From assembly GCF_003600625.1 (NCBI RefSeq), contig NZ_CP032489.1, forward strand, positions 620,001 through 684,000: a DNA stretch of 64,000 nucleotides. The letters run 5' to 3'. Of this stretch, positions 1-8,558 are shown piece after piece (positions within the stretch are counted from its first letter, which is position 1; every line of letters starts with the position of its first letter). The stretch is from Arachidicoccus soli. GTDB lineage: Bacteria > Bacteroidota > Bacteroidia > Chitinophagales > Chitinophagaceae. The notes beneath the pieces were generated by a model that ran no database searches, was not told the DNA's origin, and worked only from the letters and a program-made list of their open reading frames with translations. The translations under genes were made by a program, and so were the position numbers.

Positions 1-411
1 TGCAGTAGTGCTGAACGAATATGTTCCATTATTTTCTGCATGGATAAAGCCAATACCATCTATTTCCAAAGGCTTTGAACCAATGTTCATCAATTGACGA
101 GATTGATCTAAAAAATATTCCAAATCCGATTGTACTAATAACAATGGTTTTTGTAAAATTCCTGCTAAATAATGAACGAAATCGGGAGTAGTTTCTGCTT
201 TCTTATCATATACAAAAACAGCCTCCGAAAGCAATTCACCTTCCTCATTGGTTTGTGGATTCTCTGGTAAAGACAGTTCACCTATTTTTTCCAAAGAAAT
301 AAACCCGTTTTGACGTAAAAAATCGCTTATGTAATGGGAAGAAATATTCACAATATTTGCTTTTTTAATAATAAGAAAAATGGCGGTATGCAAGTTTAAA
401 TTATTTTTCAT
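1..411 (-). CDS. HU-like (CCDC81-type) domain protein, partial
   Basis: An open frame runs from an ATG at 409-411 off the left edge of the window, giving 137 codons with no stop, so the C-terminus is missing. The N-terminus has no signal peptide. The pattern of a short helical start, a 'VNISSHYISDFLRQNGFISL' stretch, then a second module ending in 'IDGIGFIHAENNGTYSF', resembles the paired bacterial CCDC81-like HU domains found at the N-terminus of Bacteroidota cell-envelope or DNA-binding proteins. That assignment is from memory of the pattern and is weak. The gene ends its upstream region about 50 bp before an inserted IS481-like element, so its promoter region may have been altered by the insertion. 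Confidence 0.55.
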   Translation of the reverse strand, partial: MKNNLNLHTAIFLIIKKANIVNISSHYISDFLRQNGFISLEKIGELSLPENPQTNEEGELLSEAVFVYDKKAETTPDFVHYLAGILQKPLLLVQSDLEYFLDQSRQLMNIGSKPLEIDGIGFIHAENNGTYSFSTTA

Positions 412-469
412 TAAAAATGGGTAATAGATACGTTTATTTTATATCATTATTTAATAATTAACTGTCGTA

Positions 470-580
470 TAGCATAAGATAGGTTACACTTTTTGAGAAC
501 CGTTAAGAAATATATATTTCAGTTTGACCCTTAAGGGTTTTTAAGGGTCGTATTCGTAGCAATACATAGGTAACAGTTTT
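470..580. repeat. Left end of IS: two terminal-repeat copies
   Basis: The outer copy is at 470-493 and a divergent inner copy at 557-580 (20 of 24 positions match the right outer repeat). Both point the same way, with core CATAGGTTACACTTTT or a close variant. The spacing is 87 bp, unlike the 29-bp spacing at the right end. They are probably transposase binding sites. Confidence 0.7.
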
Positions 581-610
581 TATTTTAGTTCTTTGACATA
601 AGACAGGTTT

Positions 611-1780
611 CTACCAATCAATGGCGGTAATCGTGTAAGGGAAGGTTTGAACAATTTCATAGTTCTGTCGGATGTTGAGGCAATGATTTTCTATATTTAC
701 TTCAGCGACCACATAGCTGTACTTAAATCGTTCGTGCAGGATAAAACACTCATTAGGCAAGCGAAGTTTCAAATCACTTCGGATGTATCGGATATAATAC
801 ACGCAACCTCCGCGAAGCGGTATATGGACTTTGCCGTCCATATTAGGCAAATGGATATTTCCTTTGTAACATATGGGTTTTAAGGCTAATGCCTGCATCT
901 CATCGGGAGTTTTGTGCTGTTGCGAACTGTAACGGTGATGACTATTGTGAAACGTAATGAATGCTTTTTCCTGTACGGATAAGTCATTCAAATTTTCAAA
1001 AGTATAAGCTCTTAAAAATCGCTTCTGATAGGTATCATTAAACTTTTCGATGATGCCGTTACGCCAAGGTTCTTTTACCGGAATGAATATCGGAGTCACC
1101 CCTTGGCTAAGGGCAAATCGGACAATGCTGCCAAAGCTGCGCGGATAACGGTTAGAACCCCGAAAGGCTAATTCGTTATCCATTTGCAAGGCATCGGGCA
1201 TACCGTTTTTTTGCCAAAACGCAGCGAGGGCTGCCACAATGCCCACAGACGACTTGGTACGTACCGCTTTCACATAACAGGTATGCGTAGTAATATCTAT
1301 CAGATTAATGCTGTAAAACATACCATCGCCCTTGATGTATCTGGGACCAACCAAATCCATTTGATGTGTATGCCAGAATGTTTCAGGATAAGCTTTACCC
1401 GGCATCTTTTGTTCCAAAGGCTTATTCAAGCCATGTTTTGCAATCACACGGTTAATAGTCCATACCGGTGCAACAGGCATTGCCCTGCGTTGCATCTCGT
1501 ATTGAATGGATATAGCACCAATCTGTGCCATTTTCTCCTGCATCAATTCTGTACGTATCAACAAAATATTCTGTTCCATTGCAGCATCTACAGATGCACA
1601 AGGCGTGTGAGGCGCCCGGCTTTGTTCTTCCCACCAGTTGCCTTGTGGGTTATTCTTGTAACGGCTTATCCAATGATACAACCATTTGCGGCTTTTATTA
1701 AAACGATGCGCTATTGCTGCCGCTTTTTCTTTTGCCAAATATAGCCTTATGGCTTCCTGTCTTTGCTGAATATCATCCAT
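611..1780 (-). CDS. IS481-like DDE transposase
   Basis: A 389-residue transposase fills the element. Residues 5-45 form a helix-turn-helix that recognises DNA (IAHRFNKSRKWLYHW). The integrase-type catalytic core follows, with acidic residues in QMDLVGP (about residue 141), QMDNELAF (about 200) and NGIIEKFN (about 246), the D-D-E arrangement of the IS481/integrase group. The ORF is uninterrupted and spans nearly the whole element, so the copy may still be active. It needs no frameshift. Long antisense frames across it are codon-bias shadows. The family assignment rests on the rve-like core and the single-ORF layout; a related unclassified Bacteroidota family is possible. Confidence 0.88.
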   Translation of the reverse strand: MDDIQQRQEAIRLYLAKEKAAAIAHRFNKSRKWLYHWISRYKNNPQGNWWEEQSRAPHTPCASVDAAMEQNILLIRTELMQEKMAQIGAISIQYEMQRRAMPVAPVWTINRVIAKHGLNKPLEQKMPGKAYPETFWHTHQMDLVGPRYIKGDGMFYSINLIDITTHTCYVKAVRTKSSVGIVAALAAFWQKNGMPDALQMDNELAFRGSNRYPRSFGSIVRFALSQGVTPIFIPVKEPWRNGIIEKFNDTYQKRFLRAYTFENLNDLSVQEKAFITFHNSHHRYSSQQHKTPDEMQALALKPICYKGNIHLPNMDGKVHIPLRGGCVYYIRYIRSDLKLRLPNECFILHERFKYSYVVAEVNIENHCLNIRQNYEIVQTFPYTITAIDW

Positions 1781-1825
1781 TGTTATTTTTTAGATGATTA
1801 TCAGCTTTTTATGTCAAAGAACTTC

Positions 1826-1878
1826 AAAAGTGTAACCTATGTTGTGCTACACAGAAAAGTGTAACCTATGTTATGCTA
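1826..1878. repeat. Right end of IS: tandem terminal-repeat copies
   Basis: Copies at 1826-1849 and 1855-1878 differ by one base (GTTGTGCTA against GTTATGCTA) and are separated by 5 bp. They are inverted relative to the left-end copies. The pair lies upstream of the transposase start, so binding there could also control transposase transcription. Confidence 0.8.
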
Positions 1879-1919
1879 TTTATCAATTAAATTTGAAGAG
1901 ACTCCACCTAAACTTTCTA

Positions 1920-1927
1920 TAACTTTG
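1920..1927 (+). promoter_or_regulatory. -7 box (TAACTTTG) of the small membrane protein gene
   Basis: TAACTTTG matches the Bacteroidota -7 consensus TAnnTTTG and ends only 5 bases before the ATG at 1933, implying a leaderless or near-leaderless transcript. The nearest TTTG (1892-1895) is 24 bp upstream, longer than the usual 19-21 bp, so the -33 element is uncertain. That TTTG lies just outside the IS end. Confidence 0.45.
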
Positions 1928-1932
1928 TACCG

Positions 1933-2277
1933 ATGTTTACAGAAGAAGAAAAAAAATTTATCTCTTATTGGGAAGCAAACCGGCTGAGAGAGAAAAGTTG
2001 GAAACGACAAATACAAGCAGGTTTGCCTATTGGAACGACCGTTGCAGCCGCAATATTAATTACTTTTTTTAGTGGATGGTATAAATTGGCAATGATGGAA
2101 GCTACCACGGAATTAAATCCTTGGGTGTTGATATTTGCAATAATGGTGATTGCAGTAACTTTTGGCGCGTTTTACAAAAAGCAGAAATGGGAGCAACACG
2201 AACAACTATATAATGAATTGATGGCTCGAAAGAAAAAAGAGGAACAGAAATTGGAGTCAGGTTCAAAAGAGGCTTAA
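1933..2277 (+). CDS. Small two-helix membrane protein, unknown function
   Basis: A 114-residue protein. Residues 1-30 are charged and cytosolic-looking, two hydrophobic segments follow (about 31-52 and 62-80) with a short polar loop, and the C-terminal 30 residues are strongly basic and glutamate-rich, likely a short coiled coil (WEQHEQLYNELMARKKKEEQK). No signal peptide or catalytic motif is visible. I do not recognise a named family. It starts immediately after the IS element and ends 85 bp before the FKBP lipoprotein gene, so the two could be cotranscribed, but no evidence beyond spacing supports that. Confidence 0.7.
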   Translation: MFTEEEKKFISYWEANRLREKSWKRQIQAGLPIGTTVAAAILITFFSGWYKLAMMEATTELNPWVLIFAIMVIAVTFGAFYKKQKWEQHEQLYNELMARKKKEEQKLESGSKEA

Positions 2278-2362
2278 TTATTGTAAGTTAAAAAAAGTAT
2301 AATTCAGTCTGTAACGAAATGTACTTTTTTTACGTTCTAACAAAAATTAAATTTATATCTCA

Positions 2363-2899
2363 ATGAAAAAAACACGTTTAATTCTATCGAGCATTTTGAT
2401 TGTACTAGTAGCATCTATTGTTACTTCTTGTACAAAAAATAATATGTCTTCAGTAAAACAACCCCAAGATCCTTCTTTAGAGAAGCCTTTAATTGATTCT
2501 TTTATTACAGCCAAAGGTTATAATATGGTGGAAGATCCCGCTGCGACCGGCTTAATGTATGAAATTGTAAATTGGGGCGATACTACTCATAGAATTAATA
2601 ATGATTCCACTTTTGCAATTGTAAAATACAAAGGTACACTAATGAATGGCACTATATTTGACTCTACGGCTACCGATACAACTAGAACATTTAATTTGAC
2701 TCAACCTTTTGCTGTGCAAGCATTTCCATATTATATTTCAAAAATCGGCATTGGTGGTGAAGTGCGCTTTGTAACACCTTCTAAGTATGCTTATGGAGCC
2801 CAGGCAGTAAATGATGCAAATGGCAATGTAATTATTCCTGCAAATTCTCCTTTATATTTTGATATACAACTTGTAAATGTAAAATCTTCTGCCAATTAA
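2363..2899 (+). CDS. FKBP-type peptidyl-prolyl isomerase lipoprotein
   Basis: A 178-residue protein with a type II signal peptide and lipobox VTSC (lipidation at Cys23), so it should be a membrane-anchored periplasmic protein. The C-terminal ~110 residues show the FKBP fold signature: VKYKGTLMNGTIFDST, then FAVQAFPYYISKIGIGGEVRFVTPSKYAYG and a closing IPANSPLYFDIQLVNV. FKBPs interconvert cis and trans prolyl bonds and often act as envelope chaperones. Some canonical active-site residues vary (the usual GW before the gating helix is replaced), so enzymatic activity is not assured. A clear terminator follows the gene. Confidence 0.88.
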   Translation: MKKTRLILSSILIVLVASIVTSCTKNNMSSVKQPQDPSLEKPLIDSFITAKGYNMVEDPAATGLMYEIVNWGDTTHRINNDSTFAIVKYKGTLMNGTIFDSTATDTTRTFNLTQPFAVQAFPYYISKIGIGGEVRFVTPSKYAYGAQAVNDANGNVIIPANSPLYFDIQLVNVKSSAN

Positions 2900-2919
2900 T
2901 AAAACCTAATTTTTCACTA

Positions 2920-2957
2920 AAAAAGAGACTGCCTTATAATAGAGCCAGTCTCTTTTT
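2920..2957 (+). terminator. Rho-independent terminator after the FKBP gene
   Basis: A 12-bp stem (AAAAAGAGACTG paired with CAGTCTCTTTTT) with a 14-base loop and a T-run on the descending arm, 20 bp after the stop codon. Confidence 0.8.
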
Positions 2958-3124
2958 AGTACTACAGAAATTATAATCCAGATTAAAATTGTGAATTTTA
3001 ATATTCTTACCTTCTTTTCAATGTGAATACGCGTCCAAAACTTATTAATATGTTAACAAAGGGTCGGATGCGCTATAGTCTTTGAAAGCACTAACATAAA
3101 ACGGTGGTGGACCAGTAAAATCTA

Positions 3125-3967
3125 TCAGTTCCCTCCACTGCGAGATGATCCCTTAATAAAAAAATAGAATGAGGATGTAGTTGAATTAATAAGCCTACAA
3201 TTAAAATACCAACCATGGATTCTGTCTGCAAGATATTCAACAAAATAAAGATTTTGATTACTATCAGTTGCACAAAAAGCATATTGTGGAACTGTAGGAA
3301 TGGGAGCATACGGTGACCCTAACTCATCTGGTTTTTTCCCTATAGGTAACCCTACAGGAGTCGGGTCAGTACTTTGAATGCTTAAATAACTCATTACAAA
3401 AGATGTAATAAAGCAGTCGTTCAATGCTTGTGTTGTATAAATATGTCTATAAACACCATCCATTTTTGCAAAAATGGCTCCGGTATTTGAGTTCTTTACA
3501 AAAACCGCATAATTATTATTCACTATTGCTTCTGAAGTAGTATAGCCAATCGAAGAGTAAACAGAACCTGTAAGAGAGCCTAATATATTATAATAGCTCC
3601 ATTTAATAAAAATTTACCCTCCAATATCTCCAGCAGATATTGAAAAAGAATAAGACTTACTAAGCACAGAGCCATTATTGAAATCTTGATTGCCATAAAC
3701 ATATTGAGGAGACAAGGTAGATTCAGTTGACCCATTCAAATATACAAGTTGTAAGTAAATACCTTCAGTCTCATAAGAAGTCCCACTAAATGGCTTTGTA
3801 ATAGTAAAAGAAAATGTTGCTGAAGTGCTACTACTATTGGATGCATGAACGGTATGATCGGAATTCAGTGGATTAATTGTAAAAGATGTTAAGTATGGAT
3901 CTGCCAAAATAGTATTTACAATTAATAATCCCAATAGACATAAAAATACGAGTTTTATATTTTTCTT
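3125..3967 (-). pseudogene. Secreted protein gene with lost start and in-frame stop
   Basis: One reading frame of 281 codons can be followed from 3967 to 3125. It is broken twice. An in-frame TAA at 3614-3616 splits it, yet translation on both sides continues naturally (...SAGDIGG, stop, IFIKWSYYN...). No ATG, GTG or TTG precedes the signal-peptide-like segment; the expected start codon is AAG at 3965-3967, one base from ATG, followed by KNIKLVFLCLLGLLIVNTILA. A TTG at 3932-3934 could start a shortened product. The N-terminal half looks like a beta-sandwich (Ser/Thr-rich, alternating hydrophobics); the C-terminal half is not recognised. It lies 20 bp behind a lipoprotein gene and was probably in its operon. 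Confidence 0.72.
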
Positions 3968-3987
3968 TGGTTCAATTGGTTCAAAGA

Positions 3988-4290
3988 TTATTTATTATTT
4001 TCAAATTGGGCTTTGTAGATATTAGCATTATTATAAAGATTTTCTGCGTCTTCGATACTCATTACAAAAATCGTATTGGGAATAAAAAATGATTTCGTAT
4101 CATAGTTAATTTCTATGACGCTACTTGGCACATTTAAGATAAACGAAAGAAATTTGATTACCTTTTCTTTATTTGGTATTTCTATTGGTTTTTTTTCTTC
4201 AATTTTATTTTTGGTACATCCCAAATAGGTAAAAATTATGCAACTGTAAAATAATGGTAATAAATAAATTAGAACTATTTTTCTGTTCAT
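3988..4290 (-). CDS. Small lipoprotein, unknown function
   Basis: A 100-residue protein with a lipoprotein signal: positively charged MNRK, a hydrophobic stretch and lipobox TYLGC (Cys25). The mature part is short, with a lysine and glutamate-rich linker (residues 28-42) and a compact C-terminal domain containing VIEINYDTKSFFIPNTIFVMSIEDAENLYNNA. That domain resembles no family I can name. The next gene on the same strand is the decayed secreted-protein gene, 20 bp downstream, so the pair was probably one transcription unit. The ATG is well placed for the signal peptide. Confidence 0.65.
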   Translation of the reverse strand: MNRKIVLIYLLPLFYSCIIFTYLGCTKNKIEEKKPIEIPNKEKVIKFLSFILNVPSSVIEINYDTKSFFIPNTIFVMSIEDAENLYNNANIYKAQFENNK

Positions 4291-4426
4291 AAGATTATTA
4301 TTAGTTTGTTGTAAACATATAACCCATATTGTATGCAGCCAAATAAATTATTACCTTAATGATTAAGACGAATGGACTGAAATACATCCCATTTTTTTTA
4401 TTTTAACACATTTCAATCTCAAACCC

Positions 4427-4434
4427 TATCTTTG
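4427..4434 (+). promoter_or_regulatory. -7 box (TATCTTTG) of secDF
   Basis: TATCTTTG fits TAnnTTTG and lies 35 bp before the secDF start. No convincing TTG is found 19-21 bp upstream. Confidence 0.5.
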
Positions 4435-4469
4435 CGCCAATTTAGAAAACAAATTACCATTCGTATTTT

Positions 4470-7400
4470 ATGCAACTTAAAGGATTAGTACGTTTTTTCA
4501 CGATAGCCTTGATATTAATTTGTATTTATCAACTATCATTCACGTGGATGGTTCGCAGCCACGAAAGTCAAATGAGTACCAAAGCGAACGCATGGGTAAA
4601 AGCTAACTACATTTCGCCCGAACAAAAATATCCCAATAATGCTGAGCTTGCGAAGCTTTATTCAGATTCTTTGGAAGATATTCAAGCGCAAGAATTGAAG
4701 CATTTGCTTGATAGTACAAGAAACAGTAAGATTGGCCCATTCGGATTTACAACTTACCAAAGTGCTAAAGACAAAGAACTTATGTTGGGTCTTGATCTTC
4801 AAGGTGGTATGAGTGTAACAATGCAGGTAGGCTTGGACGGACTAGTGCATTCATTAGCCAACTATACCAAAGATGCAGATATTAATACTGCTATTGCTAA
4901 AGCTGAAGCTATTCGTGCGAATAACAATGCTGACTACATCACATTGTTTGCTCAGGAATTTGCAAAGATTGCACCTGGCAAAAAGTTAGCGCCATTTTTT
5001 GCACAGCGCAGTAATGGAACTATTACTTATGAGTCAAGTGACAATCAAGTAATCTCTTATTTACGTACACAAGCGAAAGCTGCGTTTACCAATACTTATA
5101 AGATATTACGTACACGTATCGACCGCTTTGGCTTGTCTTCTCCAACAATTAATCCAGATGAAGCGAAGGGAAATATTACCATAGAATTGGCTGGTGTAAA
5201 TGACGCCGAAAGGGTGCGTCATTATTTGCAATCTACCGCTAATCTCCAATTTTTTGAAGTATTCAATATTGGTGACATAGGTCCGGATTTGCAAAAAGCC
5301 AATAGCGCTCTTGTTGCTGAATTAAAGGGTGGCAATATAGATACTTCTGCAACAAAAAAGTTAGCTGATACTACTGTTCAAAAAACTATTGCTAAAACAA
5401 CTGCTACAAACAAAGAAACATCAGGGAAAAATACTTCTCTTTCCACTTTATCAAACGAAGATACTTCTACTACATTCGCTAATAAAACAGCTACTGCAAG
5501 TAGTAATGGGAAAGTTGATAGCGCCGCTATTATCAAAGCTCAATATCCTTTAACTTCTTTATTTGCCAACATCTCTAGTCCATTTCAAGGGCAAGATGGT
5601 AAAGTTCAATATCCTTCTAGCATTGGAGTTGTAAGAACATCTGACACGGCTAAATTAAATGCATATTTGTTCAATGATCAAGCGGTGAAAAGCAAGTTCC
5701 CATCTAACCTTGTATTTATGTATGGCAAGCCTGATGAGAAAGACGAAAAAAATCGCGGCTTCTTAGAACTTTACGCAATAAAAACTTTAGATAACGGAAC
5801 AGCTCCACTTGAAGGTGATCACGTAAGTTCTGCAAGACAAGGCAACAATGAACAAGGACAAGTTACAGTAAACATGTCAATGGATGAAACAGGTACACGT
5901 ATCTGGGCAAAGTTGACTCAAAAGAACATTGGCAAACCTATTGCTATTGTCTTGGACAATATTGTATATAGTGCTCCTTTTGTAAACAATGTCATCCCTA
6001 ATGGCTCTTCGGAAATTACAGGTAATTATACAACAGCAGAAGCACAGGATATGGCAAACATATTAGAGTCTGGTAAACTTCCTGCTCCTGCTAAAATAGT
6101 GCAACAATACACTGTAGGGCCAACACTTGGTCAAGCTGCTGTAATGGGTGGTGCTATATCTTTCGGGCTTTCTTTCTTGGTAATATTCATCTTGATGCTT
6201 TTATATTTTAATTCAGCAGGATGGATTGCCAATATTGCTTTAATATTGAACTTATTATTTACCATAGGGGTATTAAGTGCGATGGGCTTTACCCTCACGG
6301 CGCCTGGAATTGCAGGTTTGGTATTGACAGTAGGTCTTGCTGTTGACACCAACGTAATTATATTTGAAAGAATTAAAGAAGAGCTAAATAGAGGAAAGGG
6401 ATATCTAAATGCTGTAAGCGATGGTTACAAGCGCTCTTATGCCCCAGTATTAGATGCGCACGTTACAACTATGTTGACTGCCATCATTTTATTCACTTTT
6501 GGTTTAGGTCCAATATTAGGATTTGCTACGACGCAGATTATTGGTATTTTACTCTCATTATTCTGTGGAATTCTAATTTCACGTTTAGTCTCTGATACTT
6601 ATACCAACAAGAATCGCCACTTTAATTATTTTACAAAAATTTCTCGTAAGATATTTTCACACAAACAGATTCCTTTTGTAAAATACAGAAAGGTAACTTA
6701 TGTAATTTCCGCATTTGTATTGCTTTTTGGTATTGGTTCTTATTTTAACGGATTTAATGAAGGTGTAGAATTCTCGGGTGGTAGAAGTTATACGGTAAAA
6801 TTTGAAAAAGCACCAGATCAAGGAAAAGTAAGAGACGATTTAAAAGCATTGTTTAAAGAAACACCGATTATTAAAACGGTAAATACGCCAGAGCAATTAA
6901 ATATTACTACTTCTTACATGATTCACGACAATGGAAAAGGCGTGGATGCTAAAGTTGAAGGATTGCTTTATCAAGGGTTACAAAAATATTTACCCGCAGG
7001 CACTACGCAATCACAGTTTGAATCTCAATCGGTACAAAGTTCACAAACAGTATTGCCAACTATTTCTCAGGATTTAAAAGCCGGTGCGACTAAAGCAACT
7101 ATTATTGCTATCATAGTCATTTGCTTGTATATCTTTATTCGATTCCGCGACTGGCGCTTCTCTTTGGGAACTATTGTATCCTTATTGCACGACGTATTAG
7201 TAACATTGATTGTATTTAGTTTCCTTAAGAATGTAGTACCATTCCCATTAGAAATTGATCAGAACTTTATTGCGGCAGTACTTACCGTAATTGGTTTCTC
7301 AATGAACGATACTGTAATTGTATATGACCGTATTCGTGAAGATGCAAGATTGATGCACACCACTGATAAAGAAGTAATTATCAATAAAGCAATTAATGAT

Positions 7401-7658
7401 ACTCTAAGTCGTACAATTATGACTTCATTGACTGTATTCTTAACGATCTTAATTTTATTCATCTTTGGTGGAGAAGTCGTAAGAGGTTTTGCTTTCGCAA
7501 TGTTGATTGGTGTAATTACAGGGACTTATTCTTCTATCTTTGTTGCAGCTCCTATCTTGATAGATTTTGCCCGCAAAAAGCCATTAGGAAAAGCACACGA
7601 ACACGATGTATTAGAAAGAAAACATCATAATCATTTGCACGAAGAGAAAAATAAATAA
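4470..7658 (+). CDS. secDF: Protein translocase SecDF fusion
   Basis: A 1062-residue fusion of SecD and SecF, the proton-driven accessory subunits that pull preproteins through SecYEG. A single N-terminal helix precedes the SecD periplasmic region, which has the conserved GLDLQGGM motif near residue 107. The SecD membrane domain occupies about 550-700, with AVDTNVIIFERIKEEL. A linker near 720 leads to the SecF helix, the SecF motif GVEFSGGRSY near 765 and a second membrane domain ending about 1040 with MNDTVIVYDRIRE. Bacteroidota normally carry this fused form. An unusual Thr/Ser/Lys-rich low-complexity stretch fills about residues 285-355 of the SecD periplasmic domain. The C-terminus is His-rich and charged. 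A strong terminator follows. Confidence 0.97.
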   Translation: MQLKGLVRFFTIALILICIYQLSFTWMVRSHESQMSTKANAWVKANYISPEQKYPNNAELAKLYSDSLEDIQAQELKHLLDSTRNSKIGPFGFTTYQSAKDKELMLGLDLQGGMSVTMQVGLDGLVHSLANYTKDADINTAIAKAEAIRANNNADYITLFAQEFAKIAPGKKLAPFFAQRSNGTITYESSDNQVISYLRTQAKAAFTNTYKILRTRIDRFGLSSPTINPDEAKGNITIELAGVNDAERVRHYLQSTANLQFFEVFNIGDIGPDLQKANSALVAELKGGNIDTSATKKLADTTVQKTIAKTTATNKETSGKNTSLSTLSNEDTSTTFANKTATASSNGKVDSAAIIKAQYPLTSLFANISSPFQGQDGKVQYPSSIGVVRTSDTAKLNAYLFNDQAVKSKFPSNLVFMYGKPDEKDEKNRGFLELYAIKTLDNGTAPLEGDHVSSARQGNNEQGQVTVNMSMDETGTRIWAKLTQKNIGKPIAIVLDNIVYSAPFVNNVIPNGSSEITGNYTTAEAQDMANILESGKLPAPAKIVQQYTVGPTLGQAAVMGGAISFGLSFLVIFILMLLYFNSAGWIANIALILNLLFTIGVLSAMGFTLTAPGIAGLVLTVGLAVDTNVIIFERIKEELNRGKGYLNAVSDGYKRSYAPVLDAHVTTMLTAIILFTFGLGPILGFATTQIIGILLSLFCGILISRLVSDTYTNKNRHFNYFTKISRKIFSHKQIPFVKYRKVTYVISAFVLLFGIGSYFNGFNEGVEFSGGRSYTVKFEKAPDQGKVRDDLKALFKETPIIKTVNTPEQLNITTSYMIHDNGKGVDAKVEGLLYQGLQKYLPAGTTQSQFESQSVQSSQTVLPTISQDLKAGATKATIIAIIVICLYIFIRFRDWRFSLGTIVSLLHDVLVTLIVFSFLKNVVPFPLEIDQNFIAAVLTVIGFSMNDTVIVYDRIREDARLMHTTDKEVIINKAINDTLSRTIMTSLTVFLTILILFIFGGEVVRGFAFAMLIGVITGTYSSIFVAAPILIDFARKKPLGKAHEHDVLERKHHNHLHEEKNK

Positions 7659-7672
7659 TCTTCTTATAAATG

Positions 7673-7710
7673 AAAAATGGCGACTTCAGTAATGATAGTC
7701 GCCATTTTTT
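7673..7710 (+). terminator. Rho-independent terminator after secDF
   Basis: A 13-bp stem (AAAAATGGCGACT with AGTCGCCATTTTT), an 11-base loop and a trailing T-rich run, 15 bp after the stop. Confidence 0.88.
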
Positions 7711-7811
7711 ATTTATAAATTCTAAGCTGCTTCACTTCTCTTTAAAATATATGATTATACCTCGTTTGGCACAACCTTTGCCTTATCCTTATTAAATAAA
7801 AATAATAACCT

Positions 7812-8198
7812 ATGAAAAACAAATTCAAATTATTATGTACTGTGGTAGCGGCATTCATGTTAGTATCTGTGTTAGTATCAAGTTGTAGTAAAAATACTGA
7901 TCCAGCTAATACCGATTTCTTTGTAGGAACCTATTCGGGTACTATATCCTATAACGATGGTAGTAAAACGATCAATGATCAGAGCGGCAAAGTTACCGTG
8001 GTAAAAGTTGGTAATTCTTACAGTTTTAAATTTGGAAGTGGTATTCCAGACATTAACAATGTGACATTTGAAAAAAGTGGTGACAATACTTATATAAGTG
8101 TTGGAAGTGGTGTAACAGGCATTACCATCGATGCCCACACACTTAAAATAGGAGTGTCAAATAGTAATGGAAATTGGACCGCAAACTGTACAAGATAA
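7812..8198 (+). CDS. Small lipoprotein, unknown function
   Basis: A 128-residue protein with a lipoprotein signal and lipobox VSSC (Cys25). The mature ~100 residues are rich in Gly, Ser, Thr and Asn and alternate polar with hydrophobic residues (GTYSGTISYNDG, YSFKFGSGI, TLKIGVSNSNGNW), as expected for a small beta-barrel or beta-sandwich of the lipocalin-like type seen in many Bacteroidota lipoproteins. No catalytic motif is visible. It stands alone between two terminators, so it is probably monocistronic. Confidence 0.75.
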   Translation: MKNKFKLLCTVVAAFMLVSVLVSSCSKNTDPANTDFFVGTYSGTISYNDGSKTINDQSGKVTVVKVGNSYSFKFGSGIPDINNVTFEKSGDNTYISVGSGVTGITIDAHTLKIGVSNSNGNWTANCTR

Positions 8199-8221
8199 TA
8201 ATCTTCACAAGTTTTCAAAAT

Positions 8222-8254
8222 ACAAACACCTATTCAATTTGAATAGGTGTTTGT
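8222..8254 (+). terminator. Terminator hairpin after the lipoprotein gene
   Basis: A perfect 14-bp stem (ACAAACACCTATTC with its complement) around a 5-base AATTT loop, 23 bp after the stop. The following T-run is short (TTGTATTTAT). Confidence 0.7.
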
Positions 8255-8357
8255 ATTTATAGAATAAAGAATTTAATGGCTTTTATGCGTATTACTTTCT
8301 AATACAGAATGTACATATCAATTGATAATCCAAATTATACGGAGATTGAGGTGTAAA

Positions 8358-8543
8358 TTAGGGGTTGTAATAGGAAAGCAACAATGCACCGTTTTCGGAA
8401 AACAGAAGTATCCTGTTTCGGTAAATAAGAATGCAATTTTTATTGAGCTCGATTGCTTGTCCGGATGTCTTTGTAAGCTTGAATTTTTTATTTTTAGAAG
8501 GGTTTGCAATAAGGCACTTAACTTTTTCAATTTGCTTTTCCAT
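8358..8543 (-). CDS. Hypothetical 61-residue protein upstream of the helicase fusion
   Basis: ATG at 8541-8543 opens a 61-codon frame: MEKQIEKVKCLIANPSKNKK, then a lysine-rich half and a compact hydrophobic C-terminus (CILIYRNRILLFSENGALLLSYYNP). It follows the 45-residue gene by 15 bp on the same strand, and the pair is divergent from the large helicase gene. No family is recognised. Composition and spacing look gene-like, and the competing frames on both strands have less plausible proteins. It could be a genuine small partner of the helicase or a fragment of an older gene. Confidence 0.45.
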   Translation of the reverse strand: MEKQIEKVKCLIANPSKNKKFKLTKTSGQAIELNKNCILIYRNRILLFSENGALLLSYYNP

Positions 8544-8558
8544 TTCGTATTTATCTTT

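Larger units (their letters stand above)
462..1884 (-). mobile_element. IS481-like insertion sequence, about 1.42 kb
   Basis: The element is bounded by near-perfect 24-bp inverted repeats at 470-493 and 1855-1878 (one mismatch). A 6-bp direct repeat AATTAA lies at 456-461 and 1885-1890, a plausible target duplication, although AT-rich DNA makes a chance match possible. It carries one transposase gene on the minus strand. Each end has a second, inner copy of the terminal repeat, plus a 14-bp inner inverted repeat (AGTTCTTTGACATA) at 587-600 and 1810-1823. The exact outer boundary is inferred from the direct repeat, so it may be off by a few bases. Confidence 0.8.

Noticed and set aside
1184-1744. 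186-codon plus-strand frame
   Set aside because: It is antisense to the transposase and encodes a His/Cys/Arg-rich sequence with no domain pattern.
3614-3616. Recoding or readthrough of the internal TAA
   Set aside because: The gene also lacks a start codon, so decay explains both changes; no recoding signal is seen.
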